Of a DNA stretch of 64,000 bases, positions 1-12,400 are shown piece by piece. Source of the stretch: Limnomonas spitsbergensis (lineage: Eukaryota > Chlorophyta > Chlorophyceae > Chlamydomonadales); NCBI GenBank assembly GCA_037349105.1, contig JAYJMM010000123.1, positions 7,564,001 to 7,628,000 on the forward strand, read 5' to 3'. The notes under the pieces are model-generated. The model searched no databases, was not told where the DNA came from, and saw nothing but the letters and a program-made list of their open reading frames with translations. Every line of letters starts with the position of its first letter. The stretch's first letter is position 1. Both the position numbers and the translations under genes were made by a program.

Positions 1-252
1 TGAAACCTAGCATGCTGCTCTAAGACCCTCCTCTCACCAATTGCCCCCCGAAACCCCTTGATCCACACACATTGCACCCAACCCTTCACAGAGCGCCCTC
101 CATTCAAACCTTGACCCACGTCTCACTCCCCTCACTCGACTCCCTCACCCCTCACTGGACTTCCCTCACCCCACACATCTCAGTCCATTTCCTGCGCCCC
201 ACCACGCTCCCCCTACCTATCACTTCACTCCCTCTTCTGCTCTGCCTCCCTC

Positions 253-381
253 AGGACGAGGCTCATGAAGCTGCCAAGGGTTTAGTGTTAAACGCTTAAC
301 CCCAAAAGCCCTAAACCCTACTGTTTGTTCTGCTCCAATTATAGTGGGTCTGCTGATGCCGCCAAGGGTTCAGTGTTTTAT
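253..381 (+). repeat. Two decayed copies of an exon start, upstream of exon 430
   Basis: Bases 253-287 and 345-381 resemble the acceptor and first bases of the exon at 430 (CAG followed by GACGAG, then GCTGATGCC- or GAAGCTGCC-like sequence and AAGG). Each copy then runs into CCCTAAACCC-like intron sequence. They look like partial tandem duplicates of the 3' splice site region. Bases 1-252 hold only C-rich intron-like sequence in which I see no exon. Confidence 0.6.
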
Positions 382-429
382 CCTAAACCCCACAACCCTT
401 AACCCTACTTTGTGTTCATCTCCAATCAG

Positions 430-3400
430 GACGAGTCTGCTGATGCCGTCAAGGAGCCGAATGTTGCTGAGATGGACGCTGCCTCGCTCCTTCCGTCTTA
501 TCTGCGTGAGGACCCCAATGCTGGCAAAGAGGCACTTTCCAGGCAGCTTTTGTCGCTTCTGGGTCTCAGTCTGGGACAGGCCCAACAGCTGAGTCAGCTG
601 GCCCAAGCACTGTCCAGGTCACAGTCTGATTCAGGCCAGGTGGGAGGGGGGCAGGGAGGGGTATTAGGGAGGGGGGTAGGGAGGGTGGGTAGGGAGGGTG
701 GGTAGGGAGGGTGGGTAGGGAGGGGGGGTAGGGAAGGGGGGCAGGGCAGGGGCAGGGAGGAAGGGCAGGGAGGGAGGCAGAGATTGGGGCAGGGAGAGGG
801 GGCATGGAAGGAGGCAGGGAGGGGGGCTGCTCCTGGCGGTTATGAAGGGAGTGACGTGAGGGCTCAGATGGATATGCAGGTGCATTCGTTCCTCGCCTCT
901 CTGCTAACCGAGTGCATGTGCCTTCCTCCCTGCCTGTGTGCCAGGCTGCCCCTGGTGGCTATGGGGGGAGTGACGTGACGGCTCAGATGGACATGCAAGC
1001 GCGTGCGTTCCTCGCCTCTCTGCGAGTTGCAGCAGATCAAGATAGGAAGATCAGCAATGCGGAGGAGCGGGAGAAGGCAGCAGCGACGGCGTCACAGGGA
1101 GCACACCTGTTCAGGTAGGGTTAAAGGGTTTAGGGTTATGGGCCTCTCAAGGTGCACAGCTGTTCTGGCAGAGGTTTAGGGTTCAGGGTTACAAGTCAAG
1201 GGTTTAGAGCCTCTCAGGGAGCACAGCTATTCCGGTAGGGGTTCAGGGTTAAAGGTTAAAGGATCAGGGCCTCTCAAGGTGCACAGCTGTTCTGGTAGGG
1301 GTTAAAGGCTAAAGGTTTAGGGCCTCTCAGGGTGCACAGCTGTTCCGGTAGGGGTTCAGGGCTCAGGGTTTAGAGCCTCTCAGGTATCATACCTGTTCAG
1401 GTATGGGGAGGAGGCATCCTCCTCAGGCAAGCGGGCTGGGTGGGTAAGGGGTAAGGGGGTCAAAAGGGGGGGGGGGGGGCACTCTCTTTCTGAGGCATGA
1501 GGGCAACAAGGGAGAGCGAGAGAAGGCAGCAGCAACGGCCTCTCGGGATGCACACCTGTTAAGGTAAAGGGGGGGGGCGGTGCACCCTAAACCGAAAACC
1601 CTGAATACTGAACCCTAAATGAGGTAACAGCGATGGCCTCTTGCTATGCACATGTGTGGCGGTACGGGTTGGGGGGAGGGGTTAGACACCCTCCTCCTCA
1701 CGCAAGATGGGGGGGCAAGGGGGCGGGTTGCCAGGGGGCAAATGGTGGAGGTCTCCCACCTGAACCAACTGAACTAACTGAAGCAACTGAACTACTGAAC
1801 CATCTGAACTAACTGAAGCGATATACCCCTAAACTGGCTAAACTGGACTAAGTAACCTAACTGACCCAATTGACCCAGCTGGCCCACCCTGTGGCAGATG
1901 ACCCTGCTGGCCCTCGCTGATCCAACGGACCCAATCGGCCCACCCTGACCCAAAGTAACTAACTGAAACAACTAAACCGTTCGAGTTGTATACCTGTTTG
2001 CTCCCCAGGTCGGTCATTGTGACGAGGTCTGCCAAATCCTCCCAACTGGACACGCCCGGGGCGCCCCCGGCCTCGATCGCAACAGCGGCCGAAGCGGCAG
2101 CGGGCGGAGGGGCGCCGCACACGGAGAACGGGGCAAGACCCACATCCGGCGGTGCGCCCTCGCGGCAGCCGTCTCCGCCGCCGCCGGAGGGCCACGGCAG
2201 CAAGCGGCGGACGCAGGGCCGGGCAAATGCGGACCGGCGCTGGAGGACCGGCGGCGCGGCGGCGCCCTCGCTTGCGGCGGGCGGACGCAGGCCTGGCTCA
2301 GCCCTGGGCCTGGCGCTGCTGTCGTTCGCCAGCCTCGGGGATCTCGCCCCCGAGGCGCATGCGATGGGGGGTATCAAGGGTAAGCCTTAGAGTGTGTCAG
2401 AGAAGTCTTTTTTTGAGTCAGTAGTTTCAGGTTCAGGGTTTACCGAGTATTATTACTTTTAAATTCCTGATCTGGTCCCTGATGCGTGTTTAGAGTTTAG
2501 GGTGAAGGGTGAAAGGCCGTGATGAGTGCTTAGGGTTTAGGGTGGAGGGCCTTGATGCGCGTTTAGGTTTTAGGGTGAATGGCCGAGATGCGTGTTTTGG
2601 GGAAGGGTGAAGGACCATGATGTGTGTTAAGGGTTTTTGTTACATAGGTAACGCAGGGTTAAGGGTTTAGGTTATAAGATCCTGATGCATGCTGATGGTT
2701 CAGGATCAAGGGCACTGCAGAGGGGTTAGGGACCCCTCCCACCCACCTTCCCTCCCAACCCTCTCCCCTCCCGCCAACCACATTTCCTACCCACCACCTC
2801 CCCTGACACTTTTTCCTTAACCCTGCAGACCGGGCAAAGCCCTCATGGCTCAGCACTCTGAGGTTCATGCCCAGCCTAGACATGCGGACCGTGCTGTGGG
2901 CGGCAGCCTCCAGCTGCCAAGGGGCCCTGATGGCAGCGGCCATGAGTCACGTGGAGGCACGGCCGCAGGATGATGAGGAGCGGGTCTCACCGGATGCGAA
3001 GGGGTTCAAGAGCGTGGCGCAATCCACGGCGGCTGCAGGTGAGGGGATGGCGGGTGAGGGAGCGGGAGGGGGAGAAGAAAGGTAGTTTGTGAGGGTGGCG
3101 GGAGAGGGATGAGGCGAGGAAGGGTGGCATGAGTGGGTGAGGGAGAGGGAGAGGGAGAGGAGCTTGAGCGGCGGGGGCAGCAGGGGGGAGTGTGGGGAGA
3201 GGAGGAGTGGGAGGAGGAGAGGTAGCAGGGCAGTTTAGGCTCGGGGAAGGCCGGCGGAGGGATGGGCTTACCACTGAGGTGAGTGAATGTGGTTGTCCGT
3301 GGGCGGATCAAGGAGAGGTGCTGTTGGAGTGTTGGACCCGTGTAATTAGTTACGGGGGGGGGGGGGGGACAAGGTGAGGCAGACCAGGGTAGCACAGGGG

Positions 3401-6400
3401 TCAAGGGGTTAGGTGTACCCTACACCCTAAACCCTTAACCCACAGCAGAGTACCGAATATTTGATTTGCCTTCCCTCAGGTATGAAAAAATGACTTATTT
3501 TTACGCTGCCCTCAGGGAAAGTTATCCTCCCAAACTCTTAATTTCATGAATCCCTCAACCCCAAAAAACGTTAATTATGAGGTAAGGCAAAGCAAGTCTA
3601 CGGTAGCGCAGGGTTAAGGGGTTAGGTGTACCCTAAGCCCTAAACCCAGACCAGGGGCACCAGGTGTCCAAGGGGTGTTGGGTCTGGAATCAGTGAAGTT
3701 GAGGTCTTGACGGGGTGGGATGCGTGGGAGGCATCATCAAAAGTGCTTGGGGAGGCACTTGTCAGACCCTAGGGGTCATTTGACAGATACCTGTCATATG
3801 CCCCACCTCCTGGGTTCGTGAGTGTGAAAGAGTATGGAAGGAAGAGTTTGGAAGTGCCTGGGGGAGTCTTTTGGTAGGTACATGTCATGAGCCCCGTCTC
3901 CTGGGTACGTGAGTGTGAAATAGAGTGAACAAGTGTGAAAGTCACACTCTCAAACAATGGTGGTAGTTGATGGCTACCCGGCATAAGGCGCCTCACCCCT
4001 TGAGACTGCTGCGTCCTACCCAGAGGGCCGGTCTCCCACAACGCGGCTGGTGTGGCTACTTTCCGACGCTATCAGTAATCGCCGTACTGTGTGTGGACTG
4101 CCCTGTGACGTCACCAAGAAATCGCCGGAAAGTGTGTGGACTAGGCAAACAGAATACCCTTTCAAATTTTTCGGCTGCAGCCAACGTCGTCTTAATTTAG
4201 TTTCGACTGCCGCCGAAACTGCCCTTTTTACCTTCGGCTCATTTCAGGCCTGCCGAAAGATTATAATTTATGTTCCCGCCATTTTTGTGTGGATTGCCCT
4301 GTCACGTCACCAAGACCGACAGCTCGTTTTTGTGCCGCTGCTTTTGTTGGACGGAGTATGGACAGTGTGGACGCAATAGTGAGGACTGCCCAGTGACGTC
4401 ACGGAGGCCGTCGGCCTGTTCTGCCGCTTGTTAGGTTGTACAGCGTGAGGACAGTATGGACGGTGTGGACACAGAGTGCGGACGGTATGGACACTGTATG
4501 GGCTGCCGATTGATGGGTCTGCATGCAGTTCCTTGCCATGAGAGCAGACCTGGCCAAGCCTGCCCTCTACTAGTCATGGGCTATCTGTAAGGGTGTTACC
4601 CCTCATTTGATCGGACATGAACGAATGAACGAAATATGGACATAGTGTGAGCAGTGTGGATTGCCGTTCTGTACGGCCCTTAAGCGGCACCCTGTGCCAA
4701 GAGTGCAGGATCGTTGCAGAGTGACACGTCATGGCCCCATGCGTTGCTCCACCGGCCTCCTCGGACGCAGCTGGCCTGGCTAAACCCTCAGACGTCGCTC
4801 CCCCCTAGCCCTAACCCTAAACCCTGTATTCTAAACCTTGAACCCTGAGACACCAGTCCCCCCCTCAGCTGGACCTAGTGTCGACTGCCTGTCGCTTAGC
4901 CCTCAAGCTCCGCCCCTCCGCCCGCTTGCCGCGCGTGCAGGCCTTCGGACCGGCGCTATGTCGTGGCCGCGCATGCGCCGCGCCGGCGCGGGACTGTGGC
5001 TGCTGAACGACGGCGAGGCGCGCGCGCAGGCTGAGGCGCTGGCGCGGGCGCAGTTTGCTAAGTACCGCGACCCTCACGAGTGCCTGCTGATGTACCTGGC
5101 CCTGGGGAAGCGGGTGGTGCTCCAGAACCTGTTCCGACAGGTGGGTTTCAAATGTTCGAAATTGCTCGACGGGTTGACGGAGTGACTGGCGGTTGGGTCA
5201 GTTGGAGATTGGAGGGCAGAGCAAGGCAAATAGAACCGGGGGGGGACCCGAGACAAGAGCCAAATCAGAGCCCCCCCCCCCTCTCTCTCACTGCAGGCCA
5301 GCAGCGTCAAGCTGGCGGACTTCCTGCAGCGGGACTTCCGCTCGGAAGACAACCGCAACGCGGCCGCCAAGAACGCCTTTGCGCTGCTAGGGCAGCACAG
5401 GTGAGGGAGGGTGGGGCAGGGCCAGGTCCAGGCTCTAGAGGTGTGGGAAGGGCTCGTGATTGAGTTTTTGAGTGTGGGCAGGCTGAGGCTTCTGCAGGCA
5501 GGCAGACAGGAGCCCCTCCATTTTGTGCGATGCCAGATATGGTACGACGGCCTCCTTCCTTCTCCTCGCACTTGAATGATGTAGTGTCCTTACATAGACC
5601 CAAGGATCCAGAATTTTCAACCGAATCTAGTCATGGTTCTACCAAGAGGTTTTTAGAATGGTAACAGGTGCGCACAGCTGGCGCTGGTTGAGGGTTGAGG
5701 TATAGGGTGAAGGTTAAACTATCAACCCTTGGATGTGCACAGCTGGCGCTGGTTGAGGGTTGAGGTTAAGGGTGAAGTCTAAAATATGCTTGGTGAGCTA
5801 GAGAAGGGATCGGGCGTTTGCATCCTCTGTATGGTCTAGCCTTCATGCGCGTCCAACCTTTGACGCTCGCCCGACCTTAAACGTTCTGTGAACTTGCCGT
5901 ATGTGATCATGGTACGGCAAATGCTGTACATTTTGCTCGCTTCCAGTGTATAGAACTTTTGCCGTACCCTTTCTTCTGCACTTGAAGGGAGCCGATCAAC
6001 CATAAGCCTTGGATTTGCACAGCTGACCCTAGTTCAGGTTAAGGGTGGAGTCCCAACCCAGAACCCTTGGATTTGCACAGCTGGCGCCAGTTCAGGGTTG
6101 GGGGCTGGATTTAATCTAAACCCTGAACTCTTGGAAGTGCACAGCTGGCACTCGTTCAGGGTTAAGGTTTAGGATTGAGTTCAAACCCTGAGCCCTTCCA
6201 TGCGCACACCTGGCTTAATGTCATTTATATGGCGGGCTTTTGCACTCGGGACAAAGAGCCCCCACCCGCCATGTGTGACGGAATCTGCTGATCATCATAC
6301 AGGTTGTCGGTGCTGTAAAACAACAGCTATTTATTTCTGGGTGATTTAGCTTATATGCAGCTTCTGCCCATATTCTATTCAGCTTATATTCAGCTTTCGC

Positions 6401-9400
6401 TCAGCTTCTATCCAGCACTCCAGCTTATATTCAGCGGCTTCTGGCTTGAGGCCAGGGAGGCCTGGTGCATCAAGCCTTGCCGCCTGGGCCACCGGTTGTG
6501 GAACGGTCCACGATCGTGTCCCCACCGGCCCGGCGGTTGCTGCCCAGCTTCTGCCCAAAGGGAGGCGGTTGACTTGTGTCATGGAAACAGGTATGCTATA
6601 TTCAAGCACAGCGCGTGGTCAGCGCTGTCTGTTTCGATGCTCTGACAAGATATGTGGACCTTCATAGAAGTGTGGAAGTGTGAATTTGTGTGACCCTACA
6701 TCCTTTCGTGCCTCCCCAGTATGAAATGGTTGTGCTGGCTTGTTCACCCTGGCCGGGCAGTGTGTGAATACGTGTGAACATGTGTGTCCCTCAGGTATGA
6801 AATGGCCGCCGGCTTCTTCATTCTGGCGGGGCAGATCTGGGACGCCGTTGGAGTCCTCGCTCACGAGCGGGCAGATCCTCAGCTGGCCCTTTTGGTGGCC
6901 CGGCTGCTGGAGGGGCCGGGTGGGCCATGCTGTCAGAGGCTGGTGGATCAGGTGCGGCCAGGGTCACATCGGAGGCTGGCGGGTCACACGAAAAGGGTGT
7001 CTCAGCAGATCACACAAACGTGTGCACAGTCACAAAGATGGGTGCAAGGTCACACAAATGGGCATAAGGTCATACACATGAAAGCATGGGCACAAAAACA
7101 GGTGCAGGGTCACACAAACGTGTAAGGGGTCACAAAAACGTGGGCAGGGTCACACAAACGAGTGAGGGGTCACACAAACAAGTGCATGGTCACACTAACA
7201 GGTCCAGGGCCACACAAATAAGTGTGGGATTGCAACGTGTGTATCGTCACTACCTTTGTGTGATGGGTTACAGCTTGTATATTTCTAATGCATGTTGTGT
7301 GACCTCCTGTTGCTGTACTGTGGTCACTCTCTCTCACTCTTTCTTCCCTGCTTGTACTTCAGGACTTGATACCCCTGGCTAGGCGCTGCGGGGATCCGTG
7401 TGCCGTTGCGGCCCTGTACTGGGCCACTGGCAGGCCCCAGGCCGCCTTGCAGGACCTCATCAAGCCCCTGGGCGTGCGGGATGGGATGGCTGCCGAGGGG
7501 GATCCTTTTGCCCTCGACTTTGTGCTAAGCGGGCTGCACCACCTGTCTGGAAGGTGTGCATGGGTTTAGCTTGGAGAGGCGGTCAGGGGGGTGCCTCCCG
7601 CTGCGTAATTATATTGTTGAGGGGGGGGTGATATCATCACTGTGGCACTCAAAAGGATATTGTTTTGCCCCCAATAATGAGATTTACAGTGCCGCAGCGC
7701 CGCGCATGGGGGAGAGGAGGGACGGGTGCTGTGAGGGGGACGCCGGGTATGAAGGCCGATGTTGTGGGTTATGACACAAGTTGGCTTTGTGAGAAAGGGT
7801 GCAGGCATTGATGGCAATAGTGGTGTGGGCGAGGAAGCATAAACCTGTCCGCTGTCGAGGGGGGGGGCAGGCATTGGGGGTGAGTGCTGCGTGCAAAAAA
7901 ACAAGTGGGCTGTTGAGGGGGGCAGGCAGTGCTGTTAGTGGCGTGCGCGCAGAAACAAACTATTAGGACTTGCTTGCCTTCACTTGTTTAGCGTTTGCCC
8001 TGGATTCTCTGGCATTCATCGTGCTTGCTGGTCACAACTTGTGTTTTGCATAGCTCAACTTGCTATCTGCATGGCCTTGTCAACTCAAGTTGTTTGGTTC
8101 ACACTTTCCCCCTCGGCCTTCTATTTCTGTTTTCAGTTGTCCTGTCTGTTGTCCCCTAGCCTCCGGTTCTGTCCTCCGTTTTTGAAGTGTTCGCCCGTTT
8201 TCTCTGTGTTTGTGCTGCTTTGATTTGGTTTCTGCCCCGTGTTGCGGGTATTAGGTTTTGGTTTTGTGGCTACTTTCCCCCCCCGGTTCGCTCTGCCTGG
8301 CCCTTTCGCAAAAGGCAGTGGGTGGTTGCGTTCACTTTGAAACAACAGCAAGTTGGCTCTTTTTTGGGGGGGGGCACAGGCTTTGGTTGTCAGGGGTCTG
8401 GGTGTTGAATCATGTGGGCAGTTGACGATCTGGTGAAGGAACAAAGGGTCTCTGAAGGACCATCGGTTGCATGGACGGTGTTTTTTCTGTAGGGAGTGTG
8501 GAGGAGCGTGGAGGAGTGTGGATGGAGTGTGAAGGGGTGTGGAAGAAGTTTGAAAATCGAATGCTGTTTGCAGGCCAGGCCGATCCCGCCTCTAGGCTGA
8601 ATTGTTGCGGAACCCTTTTCTACTTCTGCTGCATGCAGGCCTGTCCCATCCTGCCTCCCGGCGGATGTGGTGCGACTGGCCCTTGACACATCGGCGCAGC
8701 TGGAGGCAGCGGGCCTGCCGGCCATGGCCATAGAGGCCCTCCACGTGGCACACAAGCTGCTGGTCAGCGGCCTGGGCAGCAACAGCGGTGTCGACCAGAA
8801 TGCCTCTAGCGTCGGTTCCGGGGCTGAGCCTCTGACGAGACTTTGCGACAGGTTGCTGGTGCAGTGTTGGGCCCCGCTGGCGCAGCTGCCAGGTGCCTGG
8901 GAGGACAACGAGCTCCAGGCGGTGCAACCTTCGTGGCGCGCTTCGGCGGCGGTCCGGCTGGAGCAGCTGCGGTCGTCGGGCCTGGCCTGCAGCCCGGAGG
9001 TGGTGCTAGAGGCGCTGGACGCGCACGCGCGACGCACGGCCGCGGCGGACCGGCAGGCGCTGCTCCCTCCGGTGAAGCTGCGGCAGGCCTGGGCGCTCGG
9101 GGGCGCGGGGATGACCCCGCCGACGTCGCCGGCCGGCAGCAGCGGCTACCCCATGACTGTCATGGAAGACGGGCTGCATGTGCACCAGATGGCGGGCACA
9201 GGGGGCTGGGCCGCTGCCACCGCAGCGCTCGCGGCGGCGTCACCGAGGAACTCCTTGGGCGGTCGCAGCCCGCGGACCTCGGGTAATACCGGCGGGAGTG
9301 CGTTCCCTGCGTCTGGCCCGCGCTTCAGCCCGACCGGACCGGGCGGGGGCATGCCCAGCCGGACCAGCTCGGGCGGTGCCTCCTCCGCGTCCTCGGCTGC

Positions 9401-12400
9401 GATGTCTGCGGCGGCTGCGGCGCACTATTACGACGGCCTGTTCGAGGACGCGCTCGAGGTGATTGGCATCGACGGCGACAAGTGCCGCGCGGCGGCCTCC
9501 AGCGGGCTGATCACTCCGGACGGTCACGGCAGGCCGTTTGCAGTGGTCACGGGTGCGCGCCTGGTGCATGTGGGGAGGCCTGGATCAGCCAGGTCAGAAC
9601 AGTATAGAACTTGGTTTAGCAGTGGGCTACCAAAACTCCCCAACCAGTAAACCTTTATTTTGCTGCTGGGAAATAGCGCGGTTTCTTGCTGGATGGGAGC
9701 TAGGTCTTTGAGGTAGTGTGAGGTTTTTTTTCAATCAATGCCTCAGGGATGCGTGTTGCCGACGTTTTTTCATTGAACGCTCCCAGAACGCGGGCCGTCC
9801 CCCCTGCGATCTCCCCCCCTCCCCTGCGCCTGCGCCTGCATATCCCAGGGGACTCTTCCGGGCGGTTTGAATACCCCGGCAACAAAGCTCTGCCCCCTTT
9901 GTGCCCCCGCAGGTCATAGTGGTCTTCTCTGGGGAGGTTTGAACGCTCCTAGCAACGCGGGCCGCCCACAGCCGCAGGAGATGCAGCAGTCGCCCTCCTC
10001 GCTGTTTCTCGGCCTCATGCAGCAGGTCTTGGATCACGTTCGGTGAGAGAGGGGAGGGGGGCAGGATGAGGGGTCAGGCAGAGGGGCGCATGAAGAGGGA
10101 GAGGGAGTCAGGGAGACATGGACAGCGTGCGAGGCTACACGCAACAGGGTGCAGGATGCGCGGGGGGTGTTCAAGTCAAGGGAATGGTGCCCTTCATGAC
10201 TAGAAGAAGATTAAGGAAGCAACTTCTCGATAAGTACCGGTAGCGTCGAAATGATTTTGTGTGGTCAGCACGGTCACTGGAGTCGTCCATGAACCAGGTG
10301 CTGTGCCTGGTCCCCCTTCGTGCTCCTGTATGTTGCATTTTTTTGCCCAGAATGGAAGGAACACACATTCGTGACGGAACCACACTGTAGATGTGCTTTG
10401 TCTCCCTCCTCAGAATGATTGTGGTTTGGGGCCAAGGGACGCTGTGTAAATTCCTTTTTATCAAACGTCGACGTTAGTCTTCAGTCGGAAATGGAGCGTT
10501 GTGGGTGAAAAATCGCTCTGAGGGCAGCGATGAAAGACATGTTTGTTTCATATCCTTGGGGAAGGCTAATAAGGCAGCGTTGAAAGAACGGATTGTTTCA
10601 TCATTGGGGTCGGCTAAGAAAACCTACGGGGCATTCCCCCTTCTCCTCTTTCCCGGCCAGGTGGACTCCTGACCCTTGGGCGGTGATGGCCAACGACGGC
10701 GTCCGCGAGAACACAGGACCCTCGGCCTCCGCATCCCACACGCAAGCAGTGGCCGTCACGGCCCACCCGGAGCGCGACCTCTTCCTGTCAGGTAAGCGTG
10801 GGGGGGTGATGGGGAAACAATGGGGGGGGAGTGTGGGGGAGCTACTGGGAAGGCCAGTCTTCTTGCTCTCTGATGGCCTATCGGGTTGAGCGCAGCCTTC
10901 GTGACCCTCATTCAAGGAGTGGCTGTCACTGCCCACCTGTAGCGGGACCTCTTCCTGTCAGGTAAGGGTGCGGGAGGTATGGGGGGAAGTGTGGGGAAGT
11001 GTGGGGGGTGGCTGGGAAGGCCTCTGCACCTGCTCTCTTATGGGTACTCCCCCCTTCCTCTCCCCTCCCTCCCCCCTCTCTCTCCCACTCAGCCCCCCCC
11101 CCCCCCCCCTCCCTCTCCCACTCAGCCCCCCCTCTCCCAATCAAGCCCCCCTCCCTCTCCCACTGAGTCACCCCCACCCCCACACACCCTGTCCTCTCTG
11201 CCCCTCGTTTCGTTTAGGCTCCAGCAGCGATCACGTGTTCCTTTGGAAGCATGGCGAGACCAGCTCCAGAGCCACCTACCTCCCGCTTCTGGAGTCAGCG
11301 GCACACGCGCCCACCAACAGCGCAAGGCAACTGCTACCGGATCTGGTGCTGGTGAGACCTGCTACCAGATATATCGCACATCATCTGCGCTCAAGGATCT
11401 ATCCCTCGAGAAAATAAAAGAAAAATGCCACCTATGTTTCCGGACCTGCTCCGGCCTTCCAACAAAAACAGCAAAAGTCTCAGGAGTCTACTTGGCTTTC
11501 ATGACAAATCATATTCATTTTTATAATTATGTATAAATGTGTCACAATAAGGAGTCCTCCTGAGGTTCCCTACCCAGTGCTAAGGTGGAACGGGTAAACG
11601 CCCTGAATCCATGCCTCCGGGCGTAAGGTTTTTTTATTTACAATGCGTCCCCCTGAACCCTGGTGTGCTCTTTGTGACCAGGCCCCTCACTGGGAGACCG
11701 CCGTGGCGCTCCGGTACAGCCGCACTGGATCTCACTTTGCCGGCCTGGGCGAGGGGGGGCTGGTGGCGGTGTGGAGACAGGATCGCGTCGGATCTCACGG
11801 CATCGGCTACGCAGACTGGACAAACCATGTGAGAGGGGAAGATGTGGCTTGAAGAGGGTTGTGGGTTCTGAGTACTGTTGCCTTCCCACGGCATCGGCTA
11901 CGCAGACTGGACGAACCATGTGAGAGAGAGAGTGGCTTGGATATGCCTGTGGGTTTGAGTCCTGAAGCCTTCCCTCGGGTCTGGAATATTGATGTCATCG
12001 TGAACCGTCTTATTGAACGCCCCCCCTCCACACACACACACACCCTCAGTGCCTTCATAAGCGCGGCCACGACATCGCCCTGCTCAGTGACGAAGGCAGC
12101 CAGCTGGTGGCGTGTGGGCGCGGGGAACGCGGAGGGACCCTCAACTGGTGGGACACGCTGAGCCCGCCTGGCAGCAGCCTGGTGGCCGAGCTCAGGGGGC
12201 GCAAGGCGGACCCCACCGCGCTCACGGTGGTCCATGCACCCTCAGGGCCGCTGCTGGTGTTTGGGGATGAAGCAGGTGGGCTTAGGGTTCAGGATTTGGT
12301 GTTTGGGGATGAAGCAGATGGGCTTGGGGTTCAGGGTTTGGTGTTTGAGGATGAAGCAGGTGGGCTTGGGGTTCAGGGTTTGGTGTTTGGGGCTGAAGCA

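Noticed and set aside
1115..2008. TTTAGGG-like repeats as a chromosome end.
   Set aside because: The units are degenerate, intronic and in many introns on both strands, so they are interstitial, not a telomere.
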